The notes: generated by a model not told the origin, from the letters alone. A stretch of DNA of 64,000 nt from Actinoplanes teichomyceticus ATCC 31121 (GCF_003711105.1 NZ_CP023865.1:5109001-5173000), one strand, 5' to 3'. Numbered from the stretch's first letter, positions 45,057-54,341 are shown. Numbers and translations are program-made.

Positions 45057-46511
45057 TTGACCGTGCGCCGCAAGTGCCTCGCCCTCGTTACCGTCGCGCT
45101 GGCGCTGGTCACCACGCTGGGCGCGCCGGCCGCCGCGGCGCCGGCCTGCGCCGCGCCCACGCCCAGCACGACCCGCCCCGGTTATCTGGTCGCCGACCCG
45201 GGGTGCGACCTGTCCGGCACGCCGTTCACCCCGCTGACCGACGCGGACGGACGCACGCTCTCGCGCATCCACACCGGCGTGCGGGACGGGGCGGCGTACC
45301 GCGTCGAGGTGCCGCTGCGCTGGAACGGGCAGCTGGTCGTCTACGCGCACGGTTACCGCGGCACCGGCACCGTGGTCCACGTCGACAACCCCGCGCTGCG
45401 CGCGCACTACATCCGCAACGGGTTCGCCTGGGCCGCCTCCAGCTACGCCACCAACGGGTACGACGTGGGCCAGGGCGTCCGTGACTCGCACGCGCTGATC
45501 GACACGTTCCGGCAGGTCACCGGCCGCCGGGCCGGGAAGGTCATCATGAGCGGCGCGTCGATGGGCGGGCACATCACCGCGGTGGCGATCGAGCGCTTCC
45601 CGCGGGCGTTCCACGCGGCCATGCCGTACTGCGGCGTGCTCGGCGACACCGCGCTCTACGACTACTTCCTGGACGCCAACGTCACCGCCGCCGCCCTGGC
45701 CCGGGTGCGGATCGACCTCCCGCTGACACCTCCCGCGGACTATCCGCAGCAGTGGCGGGCCCGGGTCGGCCGGATCCTGCCCGCGCTGGGCGTCAGGGCC
45801 GGCAGCGCGCCCGCGCTGACCGCGGCCGGCCGGGCCTGGTCGGACGCGGTCGAGCGGCGCAGCGGCGGGGACCGGCCCGGATTCGACTCGGCGTTCGCCT
45901 ACTGGAACGCGGCGAGCTCGCTGGCCCCGCTGAGCGACCTGCCGTTCCTGTTCGGCCTCTACCCCGGCCTGTCCGGCGGCACCGGCGGGATCGCCCCGGG
46001 CAACGTGACCGACAACCGGAACACGTACTACCGGCTCGCCGACAGCGTCCTGCCGAGCCTGCGTGAGCTGAAGCTCAACGCCGAGGTGCTGCGGGTGCAG
46101 CGCACCGCCTCCGCCGACCCGGGCCTGGCCGGCATCCCGCGTGTCGAGGGCCGCCCGTCCGTCCCGGTGCTGTCCCTGCACGACATCGGCGACCTGTTCG
46201 TGCCGTTCTCGATGGAGCAGGAGTACGCCCAGCGCGCCGCCCGCAACGGCCGCGCCGGCCTGTTCGTCGCCCGCGCCGTCCGCGGGGTCGGCCACTGCGA
46301 CTTCACCGAGGCCGAGCTGGCCCGGGGCTTCGACGACCTGGTCTCCTGGATGCGCACCGGCCGCCGGGCAGCCGGGGACGCCATCCTGGACCGCCGGGTG
46401 GTCGCCTCCGCCGCCTTCGGCTGCCGCTTCACCGACGGCGCCCACACCGGCTTCACCGCCCCGCCCTGCCCCGCCTCCAGCCGCCCCCGGACCACCGCGT
46501 CCCGGCCCTGA
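45057..46511 (+). CDS. Secreted alpha/beta hydrolase
   Basis: A 484-residue protein with a Sec signal peptide (CLALVTVALALVTTLGAPAAAAP). The hydrolase core shows LVVYAHGYRGTG (oxyanion region), the nucleophile elbow KVIMSGASMGGHITAVAIE (Ser about residue 166), the acid region VPVLSLHDIGDLFVPFSMEQ and the catalytic His in RGVGHCDFTEAEL. Substrate is unknown. The start is TTG at 45057, chosen because GGGAGGT lies 7 nt upstream; the GTG two codons later would be too far. It follows another secreted hydrolase gene on the same strand. Confidence 0.82.
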   Translation: MTVRRKCLALVTVALALVTTLGAPAAAAPACAAPTPSTTRPGYLVADPGCDLSGTPFTPLTDADGRTLSRIHTGVRDGAAYRVEVPLRWNGQLVVYAHGYRGTGTVVHVDNPALRAHYIRNGFAWAASSYATNGYDVGQGVRDSHALIDTFRQVTGRRAGKVIMSGASMGGHITAVAIERFPRAFHAAMPYCGVLGDTALYDYFLDANVTAAALARVRIDLPLTPPADYPQQWRARVGRILPALGVRAGSAPALTAAGRAWSDAVERRSGGDRPGFDSAFAYWNAASSLAPLSDLPFLFGLYPGLSGGTGGIAPGNVTDNRNTYYRLADSVLPSLRELKLNAEVLRVQRTASADPGLAGIPRVEGRPSVPVLSLHDIGDLFVPFSMEQEYAQRAARNGRAGLFVARAVRGVGHCDFTEAELARGFDDLVSWMRTGRRAAGDAILDRRVVASAAFGCRFTDGAHTGFTAPPCPASSRPRTTASRP

Positions 46512-46540
46512 CCCACCGGTCCAGCCCCAGCACAATCCCG

Positions 46541-46703
46541 TCGTCGAGGCCGACGACCCGTCCAACCCCGCCACGACCACGCCGTCAAGGCCAACGACCC
46601 GTCGAACCCCGCCACGACCACGCCGTCAAGGCCAACGACCCGTCCAACCCCGCCACGACCACGCCGTCAAGGCCAACGACCGGGATGTCCGCACTGGGCT
46701 TCG
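46541..46703. repeat. Tandem repeat, 41-bp unit, about four copies
   Basis: A unit containing GCCGTCAAGGCCAACGACCC and CCCCGCCACGACCAC repeats at 46581, 46622 and 46663, with a diverged first copy. The length is not a multiple of three. It is noncoding, downstream of the secreted hydrolase. Confidence 0.8.
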
Positions 46704-46923
46704 TCGCTCGGCACGACACCCGCCGTTTTCGGGACCGCGCCGCTGCGCGACGACGACGGCAATCAGCGATTTGCCCTGTCGAGACAGAAGAGTCGCCGTG
46801 CCGGGTCGTCGCCCGATGTGACGCTCCGCCCGGAACATTCGAGTCGCCGCAGCGATCCGTCACATTCCGCCTTGCGGATTACCCCCGTTCCGGGGGCCGG
46901 ATGCGACACGATCGAAGTGATGA

Positions 46924-46979
46924 GAATTGGCATGATCAGATACTGACTTGAGCCCGGCGCGGAGCGGGATAATGGTGGC
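46924..46979 (+). promoter_or_regulatory. Leaderless promoter shared by the two MGQL-family genes (copy A)
   Basis: ATTGGCATGATCAGATACTG, then ACTTGAGC, and a consensus GATAAT (46968-46973) exactly 6 nt before the ATG at 46980. The same sequence with a few changes precedes the paralogue at 63763, where the spacing is also 6 nt. A TGACTT lies about 18 bp before the -10 box. Confidence 0.65.
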
Positions 46980-48035
46980 ATGGGGCAGTTGTCGATGTTC
47001 AGCAGAGCGGAAATCGCGAGAATGCGGGACCGGACCGCTTCGCGCAATTATTCGCCTGCTCGCGACGGGTTTCGTCGCGAGCATGAGCGTCGGCGTTTCT
47101 GGGGTTTGCAGCGCCGACATGCCGAGAAGTTGAGGCGTGGTGGCGCGGGGACGTCGACTGCGCCCGCCGGCAGAGCTGACCGCACTCGCCCAGCGATCAC
47201 GGCTTCACTCCCGGCGGGTTCGGCTCCACCGCCGGCCGCCCCGGTTCCCGCCCCACCACCCGGTGCCCCCCGCCTCACCGACCCCGCCTTGGGCTCCACC
47301 ACCCACCGCCCCGGTTCCCGCCCCACCACCAGCGACCCCCGCCTCACCCACCCCGCCTTGGGCTCCACCACCCACCGCCCCGGTTCCCGCCCCACCACGA
47401 GCGACCCCCGCCTCACCACCGACGGCCCTGGCCTCACCAGCGACGGGCCTGGCCTCACCAGCGACGGGCCCGGCCTTCATCCCGACATCGGGCCACCATC
47501 CCGCCACCACCGATCGCCCCGCCCCACCATCGACGCCCTCCAGCTCACCACTGGCAACCCCGACCCCCACCCCACCACCGGCGGCCCCGACTCACCACCG
47601 ACGGCGCCCAGTTCCCGGCCCACCATCGACAACGTCCGTATCACTTCTGGAAACCCGACGGCCACCTCACCACCGATTACCTCACCGTCAACACCGATCG
47701 CCCAGCTCCTGAGTCACCACCGGCCAGCCCCGCCTCACCACCGAACGCGCCAGCCGCCACCCGAGCACCGACAACGTCCATCTCTTCACCGGCAAGCCCG
47801 GCCTCGACCTCCCAGCAAACCTCAGCCTCACCGGCAGCGGGCCGACCCTCCCGACCACCGACCACCTCGACTCCACCGACGGCGAAGCTCGCCTCGGGAT
47901 CAGCGGTGTCGGGATCAGCGGTATCGGCGTCCCACCGGGCGCGCAGTCCGGCACGCAGCGAGCGGTTGCGGCTCTGGCGTCGCCTTCACGAGCGCCGATC
48001 CCCCGTCTGCGGCATCTGCCCCGGCCGCCGGTTGA
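46980..48035 (+). CDS. MGQL-family gene A: conserved N-terminus, repetitive tail
   Basis: The first about 78 residues are shared with the gene at 63763: 42 of the first 53 residues are identical (MGQLS-FSR, MRDR, SRNYSP, FRREHERRR, RRHAEKLRR). This head is strongly basic and helical. A Pro/Thr/Ser-rich tail follows, with a 24-residue repeat (LGSTTHRPGSRPTTSDPRLT type, about 47285-47410) and later degenerate copies. The later tail shifts frame: IDALQLTTGNP and IDNVRITSGNP are in this frame, but TDNVHLFTGKP at 47770 is in the next. The true 3' end is therefore unsure and the gene may be damaged. No known domain is recognised. Confidence 0.5.
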   Translation: MGQLSMFSRAEIARMRDRTASRNYSPARDGFRREHERRRFWGLQRRHAEKLRRGGAGTSTAPAGRADRTRPAITASLPAGSAPPPAAPVPAPPPGAPRLTDPALGSTTHRPGSRPTTSDPRLTHPALGSTTHRPGSRPTTSDPRLTTDGPGLTSDGPGLTSDGPGLHPDIGPPSRHHRSPRPTIDALQLTTGNPDPHPTTGGPDSPPTAPSSRPTIDNVRITSGNPTATSPPITSPSTPIAQLLSHHRPAPPHHRTRQPPPEHRQRPSLHRQARPRPPSKPQPHRQRADPPDHRPPRLHRRRSSPRDQRCRDQRYRRPTGRAVRHAASGCGSGVAFTSADPPSAASAPAAG

Positions 48036-48848
48036 TCGCGCGTTCGATCGGCGACACCGGCCGTCGCGGTTTCATCGCGTGGATTGTGCCGGGTTTCTGG
48101 CGCGCTCATCGCCGCCGGTCCGCCCGGGGGATTCCCTGAAAAGGCTGGTCACTACGGGAGGGTGGCGGAGGTGGCACTCGGCGATATCCGCTGCCGCCTG
48201 GCCCGCGGGGGTCACCGGGTGGTGGCCGAGGCGATGAAGAGCAAAATCGGCGGCCAGGATAACGAAAGGAGAGCCGCTGGCCGAGGTGAAAGAAGGCAAT
48301 TCGGTGAAAGAATGGAGGCAGGGTCGGCGCCCGGCGCAACCGAGACAGGGCCGGTGACCCGACGCAATGGAAGCACGGCCGGTGACCGAGACAATGGAAC
48401 AGCGCCCGTGACGAAAGTAATGGAAGCAGTATCGATTGCCGAGGAACAGAAGCACGGGTGGCGGCCGAAGCAACGGAGACATGGTCGGCGGCCGAGATAA
48501 CAGAAGCAGAATCGGTGAGCGAGGTGACGGAGGCGGAAGTTTCCCGCGTCGGCGGCCGGTGCCGGTTTCGCCGGTTTGGGGGTTCGACGGTTCATGTGCT
48601 TCCCGGCTGGAAATGCGGTGCGGATGCATGGTTCGCTGAGTTTGCGCAGTCGCGAAGCGCCAGGCAGAGGGAACGCAAGGCACGTCAAAACGCAAGGCAC
48701 AGGGAACCCGAGGCACACCAGAACACCAGGCACAGGGAACCCGAGGCACACCAAAACTGCAGGCAGAGGGAACGCAAGGCACACCAGACTGCAGGCGGAG
48801 GGAACGCAGGACCGGCGGAGGCGAGGCAGAGGGAACGCCGAGCCGTGG
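48036..48848. repeat. Repeat-rich block without a clear gene
   Basis: This 0.8-kb stretch holds two sets of degenerate repeats: about 30-bp units with GGTGACCGAGACAATGGAAG (48270-48480) and five copies of a 33-bp unit (AGGCACAGGGAACCCGAGGC and onward, 48662-48830). Open frames are short and cross the repeats out of phase. GC content is lower than the surroundings. Remnants of a Glu/Thr repeat protein (ITEAESVSEVTEAE at about 48500) are possible. The LysR stop lies just beyond. Confidence 0.6.
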
Positions 48849-49748
48849 TCAGGCGCCGCCGGCCACCGTCTGCTCCAGGATCTCCCGGAAGGCGCGGGCC
48901 GCCGGTGACTCCGCGCCGGCCAGCCGCTGGGCGGTGAAGATGGTCCGGCGGGGCGCGTCGTCCAGGGTGAGCAGCCGGCAGGACGCCGGGCGGCCGACCC
49001 AGACCAGGTCGGGAATCAGCGCGACGGCGTTGCCGGTCTCCACCAGGCGGATGTGGGCCTGCAGGTCGGCGGTCTCGTAGCGGACGTCCGGCTCGAAGCC
49101 GGCCCGGCGGCACAGCTGCTCGGCGAAGTGCCGGGAGGCGGCGCCGCGCGGTTCCATCACCCACGGCATCTGGCGGGCCGACTCCAGTGAGTCCACCGGG
49201 CGCAGCGAGTCCGGCTCGGCGGGCAGGGCCAGGCGGATCGCGTCGGTGCACAGGTCGCGGCGGTCCAGGCCGGGATGGTGCGGGGCGGCGTGTGCCGGGT
49301 ACTGCTCGGCGATCACCATGTCGAAGTCGCGCGCCCAGGTCTCGCGCAGCGCCTCCTCCGGCTCGCGCTGGACCATCTCCACCCGCACGTCGGGGAACCG
49401 CGCCGCGGTGGCGCGCAGCGCCGCCGGCATGAACGCGAGCGCCGCGGACTGGAACACCGCCACCCGGACCCGGCCGGTGACCCGGGTCGCGGCCGCCTGC
49501 AGCCGCGCCTCGGCGCGCTCCAGGGTGTCCAGCACCTCGCCGACCGACGCGACCAGCGCCTCGGCCTGCGGGGTGAGCTGCACCCGGCGGCCGGCCTTGC
49601 GCAGCAGCACCGTGCCGGTTTCCTTCTCCAGCTGGCTCAGCTGCTGGCTGACCGCGGACGGGGTGAAGTTGAGCGCCTCGGCGACGGCGGCCAGCGTGCC
49701 GCGGATGGCCAGTTCGCGCAGCAGGATCAGGCGGCGGATTTCCAACAC
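48849..49748 (-). CDS. LysR-family regulator divergent from putA
   Basis: A 299-residue LysR regulator with winged helix VLEIRRLILLRELAIRGTLA and AEALNFTPSAVSQQLSQLE, and an effector domain of two lobes (VRVAVFQSAALAFMPAALRA, TADLQAHIRLVETGNAVALIPDLV). GTG at 49748 is preferred over GTG at 49757: it lies 7 nt after TAACGT (49756-49761) and gives the usual family start. It faces putA across about 100 bp and probably controls it in response to proline or a breakdown product. Confidence 0.88.
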   Translation of the reverse strand: MLEIRRLILLRELAIRGTLAAVAEALNFTPSAVSQQLSQLEKETGTVLLRKAGRRVQLTPQAEALVASVGEVLDTLERAEARLQAAATRVTGRVRVAVFQSAALAFMPAALRATAARFPDVRVEMVQREPEEALRETWARDFDMVIAEQYPAHAAPHHPGLDRRDLCTDAIRLALPAEPDSLRPVDSLESARQMPWVMEPRGAASRHFAEQLCRRAGFEPDVRYETADLQAHIRLVETGNAVALIPDLVWVGRPASCRLLTLDDAPRRTIFTAQRLAGAESPAARAFREILEQTVAGGA

Positions 49749-49851
49749 CGGGCACACGTTAGCTGAACTGAAGATTACCCGTCACGAACGATCGCTTTTC
49801 CTAACCGGATCACGCCACTCAAACTGTCGCTGAAACCGGAAGGAGATCCCG

Positions 49852-52800
49852 ATGTCTGAGATCGCCGACGAGACGATCGCTCTCGTGCGTCGATGGCTGC
49901 GCGAGGCGGCGACCGTGCCGGTCGGCGGCTCCGCGGCCCAGCTGGCCGGCCTGTTGCGCGACCCCAAGGGCCTGCCGTTCGCGGTCGGCTTCGTCGACGG
50001 CGTGGTGCGGCCCGAGGACCGGCGGGTCAGCGCCCGCGCGCTGCGCGCCCTGGCCGCCGACGTGCCCGCGTTCCTGCCCGCCCACCTGCGCGCCGCGGTC
50101 AAGCTCGGTGGCGCGCTCGCCCCGGTCCTGCCGGGTGTGGTCGTCCCGGTCGCCCGGCGCGCGCTGCGTCACATGGTCGGCCACCTGATCGTCGACGCCA
50201 CCGACGCCCGCCTCGGCCGGGCGATCAGGAAGATCAGGGCCCGCGGGGTACGCCTCAACGTGAACCTGCTCGGCGAGGCGGTGCTGGGCCGCGGCGAGGC
50301 GTCGAGGCGGCTGGGCGACACCGAGCGGCTGCTGGCCCGCCCGGACGTCGACTACGTGTCGATCAAGGTGTCGTCCACGGTGGCCCCGCACAACCCCTGG
50401 GCGTTCGACGAGGCCGTCACCGACATCGTAGAGAAGCTGCTCCCGCTGTTCACCCTGGCCGCGCGGACCGGCAAATTCGTCAACCTGGACATGGAGGAGT
50501 ACAAGGATCTCGATCTGACGATCGCGGTCTTCACCCGCCTGCTGGACCGGCCCGACCTGCTGGCCCTGGAGGCCGGCATCGTGCTGCAGGCCTACCTGCC
50601 CGACGCGCTGAGCGCGATGATGCGGCTGCAGGTGTGGGCCGCGGCGCGGCGCGAGCGCGGCGGCGCCGGGATCAAGGTACGCCTGGTCAAGGGCGCCAAC
50701 CTGCCGATGGAGCGGGTCGAGGCGGCGCTGCACGGCTGGCCGGTGGCGACCTGCGACAGCAAGCAGGCCACCGACACCAACTACAAGCGGGTGCTGGACT
50801 ACGCGCTGCACCCGGACCGGATCCGCAACGTGCGGCTCGGCGTGGCCGGGCACAACCTGTTCGACGTGGCGTACGCCTGGACCCTGGCCGGCCGCCGGGA
50901 GGTGCGCGCCGGCATCGAGTTCGAGATGCTGCTCGGCATGGCCGAGGGCCAGGCCGAGGCGGTCCGCCGCGAGGTCGGCGGCCTGCTGCTCTACACGCCG
51001 GTGGTCCGCCCGGAGCAGTTCGACGTGGCGATCGCCTACCTGATCCGCCGCCTCGAGGAGGGCGCCAGCTCGGACAACTTCATGTCCGCGGTGTTCGAGC
51101 TGCACCAGGACTCCGCGCTGTTCGAGCGGGAGGAACAGCGGTTCCTCGCCTCGCTGCGCGACCTCGACGACTCGGTGCCGGCGCCGAAGCGGGTCGCCGA
51201 CCGGTACGCGGCCGTGCCCCGCTCGGCGCCCGGGCGCTTCGTGAACACGCCGGACACCGACCCGGCGGTCGCCGAGAACCGCACCCGGATCCGCGCGATC
51301 CTGGATCGCGTGCCGGCCTCCCGGCTGGGCCTGGACGTCCCCTGGGTGCACGAGGAATCCGTGCTCGACGAGATGCTCGGCAAGGCCGCGGCCGCCGGCT
51401 GGGGTGGCGTGGACCGGCGGGCGGCGCTGCACCGGATCGGCGAGGCGCTGGAGCGTCACCGCGACGTCCTGCTCGAGGTGATGGCGGCCGAGGCCGGCAA
51501 GACCGTGGACCAGGCCGACCCGGAGGTGTCCGAGGCGATCGACTTCGCGCACTACTACGCCGAGCTCTCCGCGCGGCAGCCCGACGGCGCGACCCCGGTG
51601 CCGGCCCGGCTGACCCTGGTCACGCCGCCGTGGAACTTCCCGGTGGCGATCCCGGCCGGCTCCGTGCTGGCCGCCCTGGCCGCCGGATCCGCCGTCGTGC
51701 TGAAACCGGCCGGGCCGGCGCAGCGGTGCGGGACGGTGCTCGCCGGGATCCTGCGCGAGGCGCTGGCCGCGGCCGGCGCCGACCCCGACCTGGTCACGTT
51801 GCTCCAGGTGGACGAGGGCACGCTCGGCGCGCGGCTGGTCGCGCACCCGCTGGTCGACCGGGTGATCCTGACCGGGGCGTACGAGACCGCGGAGCTGTTC
51901 CGGTCGTTCCGGGCGGACCTGCCGCTGCTGGCCGAGACCAGCGGCAAGAACGCGATCATCGTGACCCCGAGCGCGGACCTGGACCTGGCGGTCAAGGACG
52001 TGGTGGCGTCCGCGTTCGGGCACGCCGGGCAGAAGTGCTCGGCCGCGTCGCTGGTCGTGCTGGTCGGCTCGGTGGCCCGTTCGCAGCGGTTCCGCACCCG
52101 GCTGCTCGACGCGGTGTCCTCGCTGGAGGTCGGCTGGCCGACCGCGCCGCGTACCCAGGTCGGACCGCTGGTCGAGCCGGCCTCCGGCAAGCTGCTCGAC
52201 GGGCTGACCACGCTCGGCGCCGGGGAGACCTGGCTGTTGCCGCCGCGCCGGCTGGACGAGTCCGGGCAGCTGTGGAGCCCGGGGATCCGGGACGGCGTGC
52301 GGCGCGGGTCGGCGTACCACCGCACCGAGTACTTCGGGCCGATCCTCGGGATCATGACGGCGGCCACCCTGGACGAGGCGATCGAGGTGGTCAACGAGGT
52401 CGACTACGGGCTCACCTCGGGGCTGCACTCGCTCGACGCCGGTGAGGTGCGCACCTGGCTGGACCGGGTGCAGGCGGGCAACCTCTACGTGAACCGCGGC
52501 ATCACCGGCGCCATCGTGCGACGGCAGCCGTTCGGTGGGTGGAAGCGCTCGGCGGTCGGCCCCGGCACCAAGGCCGGCGGCCCGAACTACCTGATCGGGC
52601 TCAGCGGCTGGGCGCCGGCGCCGGCGACCGTCCAGGCCGAGATCGACCACCCGTCCGTGCGCGCCCTGCTCGACGCCGCCGCGTCCGTGCTGACCGGCGC
52701 GGAACTCGCCGTGGCCCGGCGCGCCGCGGGCAGTGACGCGGCTGCCTGGGCGGCCGAGTTCGGCCGGTCCCGGGACGTGTCCGCGCTCGGCGTCGAACGC

Positions 52801-53211
52801 AACGTGCTGCGTTACCTGCCCACGCCGGTGACCGTGCGGCTGTCCGCCGGCGCGCCGGTCGCCGACCTGGTCCGGGTGCTGGCCGCCGGGCTGCGGGCCG
52901 GCGCCCCGGTCCGGGTGTCGGTCGCCGCGCAGCTGCCCGCGGCCCTGGCGGCGCACTGCCCCGGGCTGGTCGTGGAGTCCGACGCGGTGTTCGCGGCCGG
53001 GCTCGCCGGCGCCGGGCGGGTGCGGCTGATCGGCGGCTCGGCGGCGGAGCTGGCCGCCGCCACCGGCGGGCGGCCCGACCTGGCGGTCTGGTCCGGTCCG
53101 GTGGTCGAGGCCGGCCGGGTGGAGCTGCTGCCGTTCCTGCGTGAGCAGGCGGTCAGCATCACCGCCCACCGGTTCGGCAACCCCCTGCCGATGGCCGCCG
53201 AGGTGCTGTGA
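49852..53211 (+). CDS. putA: Bifunctional proline dehydrogenase / P5C dehydrogenase
   Basis: A 1119-residue fused enzyme that oxidises proline to glutamate in two steps. Residues about 100-430 form the FAD-dependent proline dehydrogenase barrel (RLNVNLLGEAVLG, YVSIKVSS, FVNLDMEEYKDLDL, IVLQAYLPDA, RLVKGANLPMERVE, GVAGHNLFDVAYAW). From about 500 an aldehyde dehydrogenase follows, with NFPVAIPAGSVLAAL, Glu in LLAETSGKNAI and the catalytic Cys in GHAGQKCSAASLVV, then EYFGPILGIM and YVNRGITGAIVRRQPFGGWK. AAGGAG precedes the ATG by 6 nt. No N-terminal DNA-binding domain is present. Many actinobacteria keep the two enzymes separate, so the fusion is of note. Confidence 0.95.
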   Translation: MSEIADETIALVRRWLREAATVPVGGSAAQLAGLLRDPKGLPFAVGFVDGVVRPEDRRVSARALRALAADVPAFLPAHLRAAVKLGGALAPVLPGVVVPVARRALRHMVGHLIVDATDARLGRAIRKIRARGVRLNVNLLGEAVLGRGEASRRLGDTERLLARPDVDYVSIKVSSTVAPHNPWAFDEAVTDIVEKLLPLFTLAARTGKFVNLDMEEYKDLDLTIAVFTRLLDRPDLLALEAGIVLQAYLPDALSAMMRLQVWAAARRERGGAGIKVRLVKGANLPMERVEAALHGWPVATCDSKQATDTNYKRVLDYALHPDRIRNVRLGVAGHNLFDVAYAWTLAGRREVRAGIEFEMLLGMAEGQAEAVRREVGGLLLYTPVVRPEQFDVAIAYLIRRLEEGASSDNFMSAVFELHQDSALFEREEQRFLASLRDLDDSVPAPKRVADRYAAVPRSAPGRFVNTPDTDPAVAENRTRIRAILDRVPASRLGLDVPWVHEESVLDEMLGKAAAAGWGGVDRRAALHRIGEALERHRDVLLEVMAAEAGKTVDQADPEVSEAIDFAHYYAELSARQPDGATPVPARLTLVTPPWNFPVAIPAGSVLAALAAGSAVVLKPAGPAQRCGTVLAGILREALAAAGADPDLVTLLQVDEGTLGARLVAHPLVDRVILTGAYETAELFRSFRADLPLLAETSGKNAIIVTPSADLDLAVKDVVASAFGHAGQKCSAASLVVLVGSVARSQRFRTRLLDAVSSLEVGWPTAPRTQVGPLVEPASGKLLDGLTTLGAGETWLLPPRRLDESGQLWSPGIRDGVRRGSAYHRTEYFGPILGIMTAATLDEAIEVVNEVDYGLTSGLHSLDAGEVRTWLDRVQAGNLYVNRGITGAIVRRQPFGGWKRSAVGPGTKAGGPNYLIGLSGWAPAPATVQAEIDHPSVRALLDAAASVLTGAELAVARRAAGSDAAAWAAEFGRSRDVSALGVERNVLRYLPTPVTVRLSAGAPVADLVRVLAAGLRAGAPVRVSVAAQLPAALAAHCPGLVVESDAVFAAGLAGAGRVRLIGGSAAELAAATGGRPDLAVWSGPVVEAGRVELLPFLREQAVSITAHRFGNPLPMAAEVL

Positions 53212-53214
53212 CGG

Positions 53215-53838
53215 TCAGACGATCGTGAAACCGGGCGGGAGGGCCGCCCGCCCGGTCAGCGCGCGCAGCAGCGGCACCCCGCCGCCGACCGCCAGGGCGG
53301 TCCGGGACGCGAGCCGGACCGCCTCGGCCACCGTCTCCACCGGCAGGTCGTAGGGCAGCCCGCTCGCGGCGGACGCGTCCAGCCCGTGCACGACCAGCTC
53401 GAACGTGCGTGTCGGGAGCCAGTCCCGCACCCGCATCCCGCCGACCGGCGTGACCACCACGTCGTCGTCGCCGGCCCGGGACAGCGCCTCGGTGGCCCGG
53501 CCGATCAGTGTGCTGACCTGATCGGCCGGCTGCTCGCCGAGCGCCTTCCCGGCCGCCCGGGCGTCGTCGGTGGCGGCGGCGCGGGCGGCCGCGACCGAGT
53601 CCGCCGGGGCCGACCGGGCGTACGCGAAATATCCCTCCGGCGTCGCGACGTCCACCCGCGGGGCGTGCGTCGCGAGCACCTCGGGCACCTGGCGCAGCGC
53701 CGAGCTCACCGTGTGCCCGAGCAGGTCACGCAGCGTCCACCCGTCCAGCGCCGGCGCGTCCAGGCGGTCCGGCGGGAGGGCGGCGACCAGGCCGGCGTAC
53801 GCGATGGCGGCGGATCGGAAGGTGCGGCGGAAATCCAT
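53215..53838 (-). CDS. Maleylpyruvate isomerase-family (mycothiol-dependent type) protein
   Basis: A 207-residue protein of the DinB-like mycothiol-dependent enzyme group. Helical N-terminal core with LDGWTLRDLLGHTVSSALRQV (first metal His) and later RTFELVVHGLDASAASG (second metal His). Some relatives isomerise maleylpyruvate with mycothiol; most are of unknown substrate. The stop is 3 bp from that of convergent putA, and a WapI-like gene ends 1 bp before its start, so those two form an operon. Confidence 0.82.
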   Translation of the reverse strand: MDFRRTFRSAAIAYAGLVAALPPDRLDAPALDGWTLRDLLGHTVSSALRQVPEVLATHAPRVDVATPEGYFAYARSAPADSVAAARAAATDDARAAGKALGEQPADQVSTLIGRATEALSRAGDDDVVVTPVGGMRVRDWLPTRTFELVVHGLDASAASGLPYDLPVETVAEAVRLASRTALAVGGGVPLLRALTGRAALPPGFTIV

Positions 53839-53839
53839 C

Positions 53840-54295
53840 TCACCAATCTGCCAGATCCGCCCGCGGCGGAAAGGTCGCGATCTCGGCGCTCCAGGCGTCG
53901 GCCGCGCGCCGCAGGGTCTCCTCGGTGACCTCCAGGCGGATCCGGTGCACCCGGTCCAGGCCGGCGCCGGGCAGCCAGGGCGGCAGCGTCTCGTGCGAGA
54001 ACGCCACCTCCAGCCGGTGCAGGCCGGGCTCCGAGGGCAGCTGGCGGAACGCCACGGTCGGCTCGATGAACCGCAGCTCGTCGTAGTCGGACCGGCCGTG
54101 CAGCCAGTCGACCAGCTCGATGCTCTCCGCGACGGTCAGGCACGGGCTGTCGATCTGCCAGGTGTGCCCGTCGCAACCGGCGGCCGCGACCGACACCACC
54201 AGCCAGTCCTCGGCCGGGTCGCCGGGCGCCGCGTCGGCCTCGTAGCGCAGCGGCCGCATCCGCAACCAGCCACCGGTCTCCGAAGCGATCTGCAT
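53840..54295 (-). CDS. WapI-like immunity-family protein
   Basis: A 151-residue soluble protein. The pattern DWLVVSVAAAG, TWQIDSPCLTVAESIELVDWL, ELRFIEPTVAFRQL, VAFSHETLPPW and IRLEVTEETLRRAADAWSAEIATFP fits the WapI family of immunity proteins, which neutralise WapA-type polymorphic toxins. No toxin, WXG or secretion gene is adjacent, so it would be an orphan immunity gene or have another role. GGGGAG lies 9 nt before the ATG. It is cotranscribed with the downstream isomerase-like gene and divergent from a phosphatase gene. Confidence 0.6.
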   Translation of the reverse strand: MQIASETGGWLRMRPLRYEADAAPGDPAEDWLVVSVAAAGCDGHTWQIDSPCLTVAESIELVDWLHGRSDYDELRFIEPTVAFRQLPSEPGLHRLEVAFSHETLPPWLPGAGLDRVHRIRLEVTEETLRRAADAWSAEIATFPPRADLADW

Positions 54296-54341
54296 GACAT
54301 CATTCTCCCCGCCCCGCGCGATCACCGGATAGCCTTCGCCG

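Noticed and set aside
41702..45169. A 1155-codon minus-strand frame ending in PrsW
   Set aside because: Only the last 303 codons match PrsW and have a ribosome site. The upstream part is antisense to the PAP2 phosphatase gene.
48072..48782. 236-codon minus-strand frame rich in Pro, Cys and Ser
   Set aside because: It is read across the degenerate repeats with no start context, and its apparent motifs are repeat artefacts.
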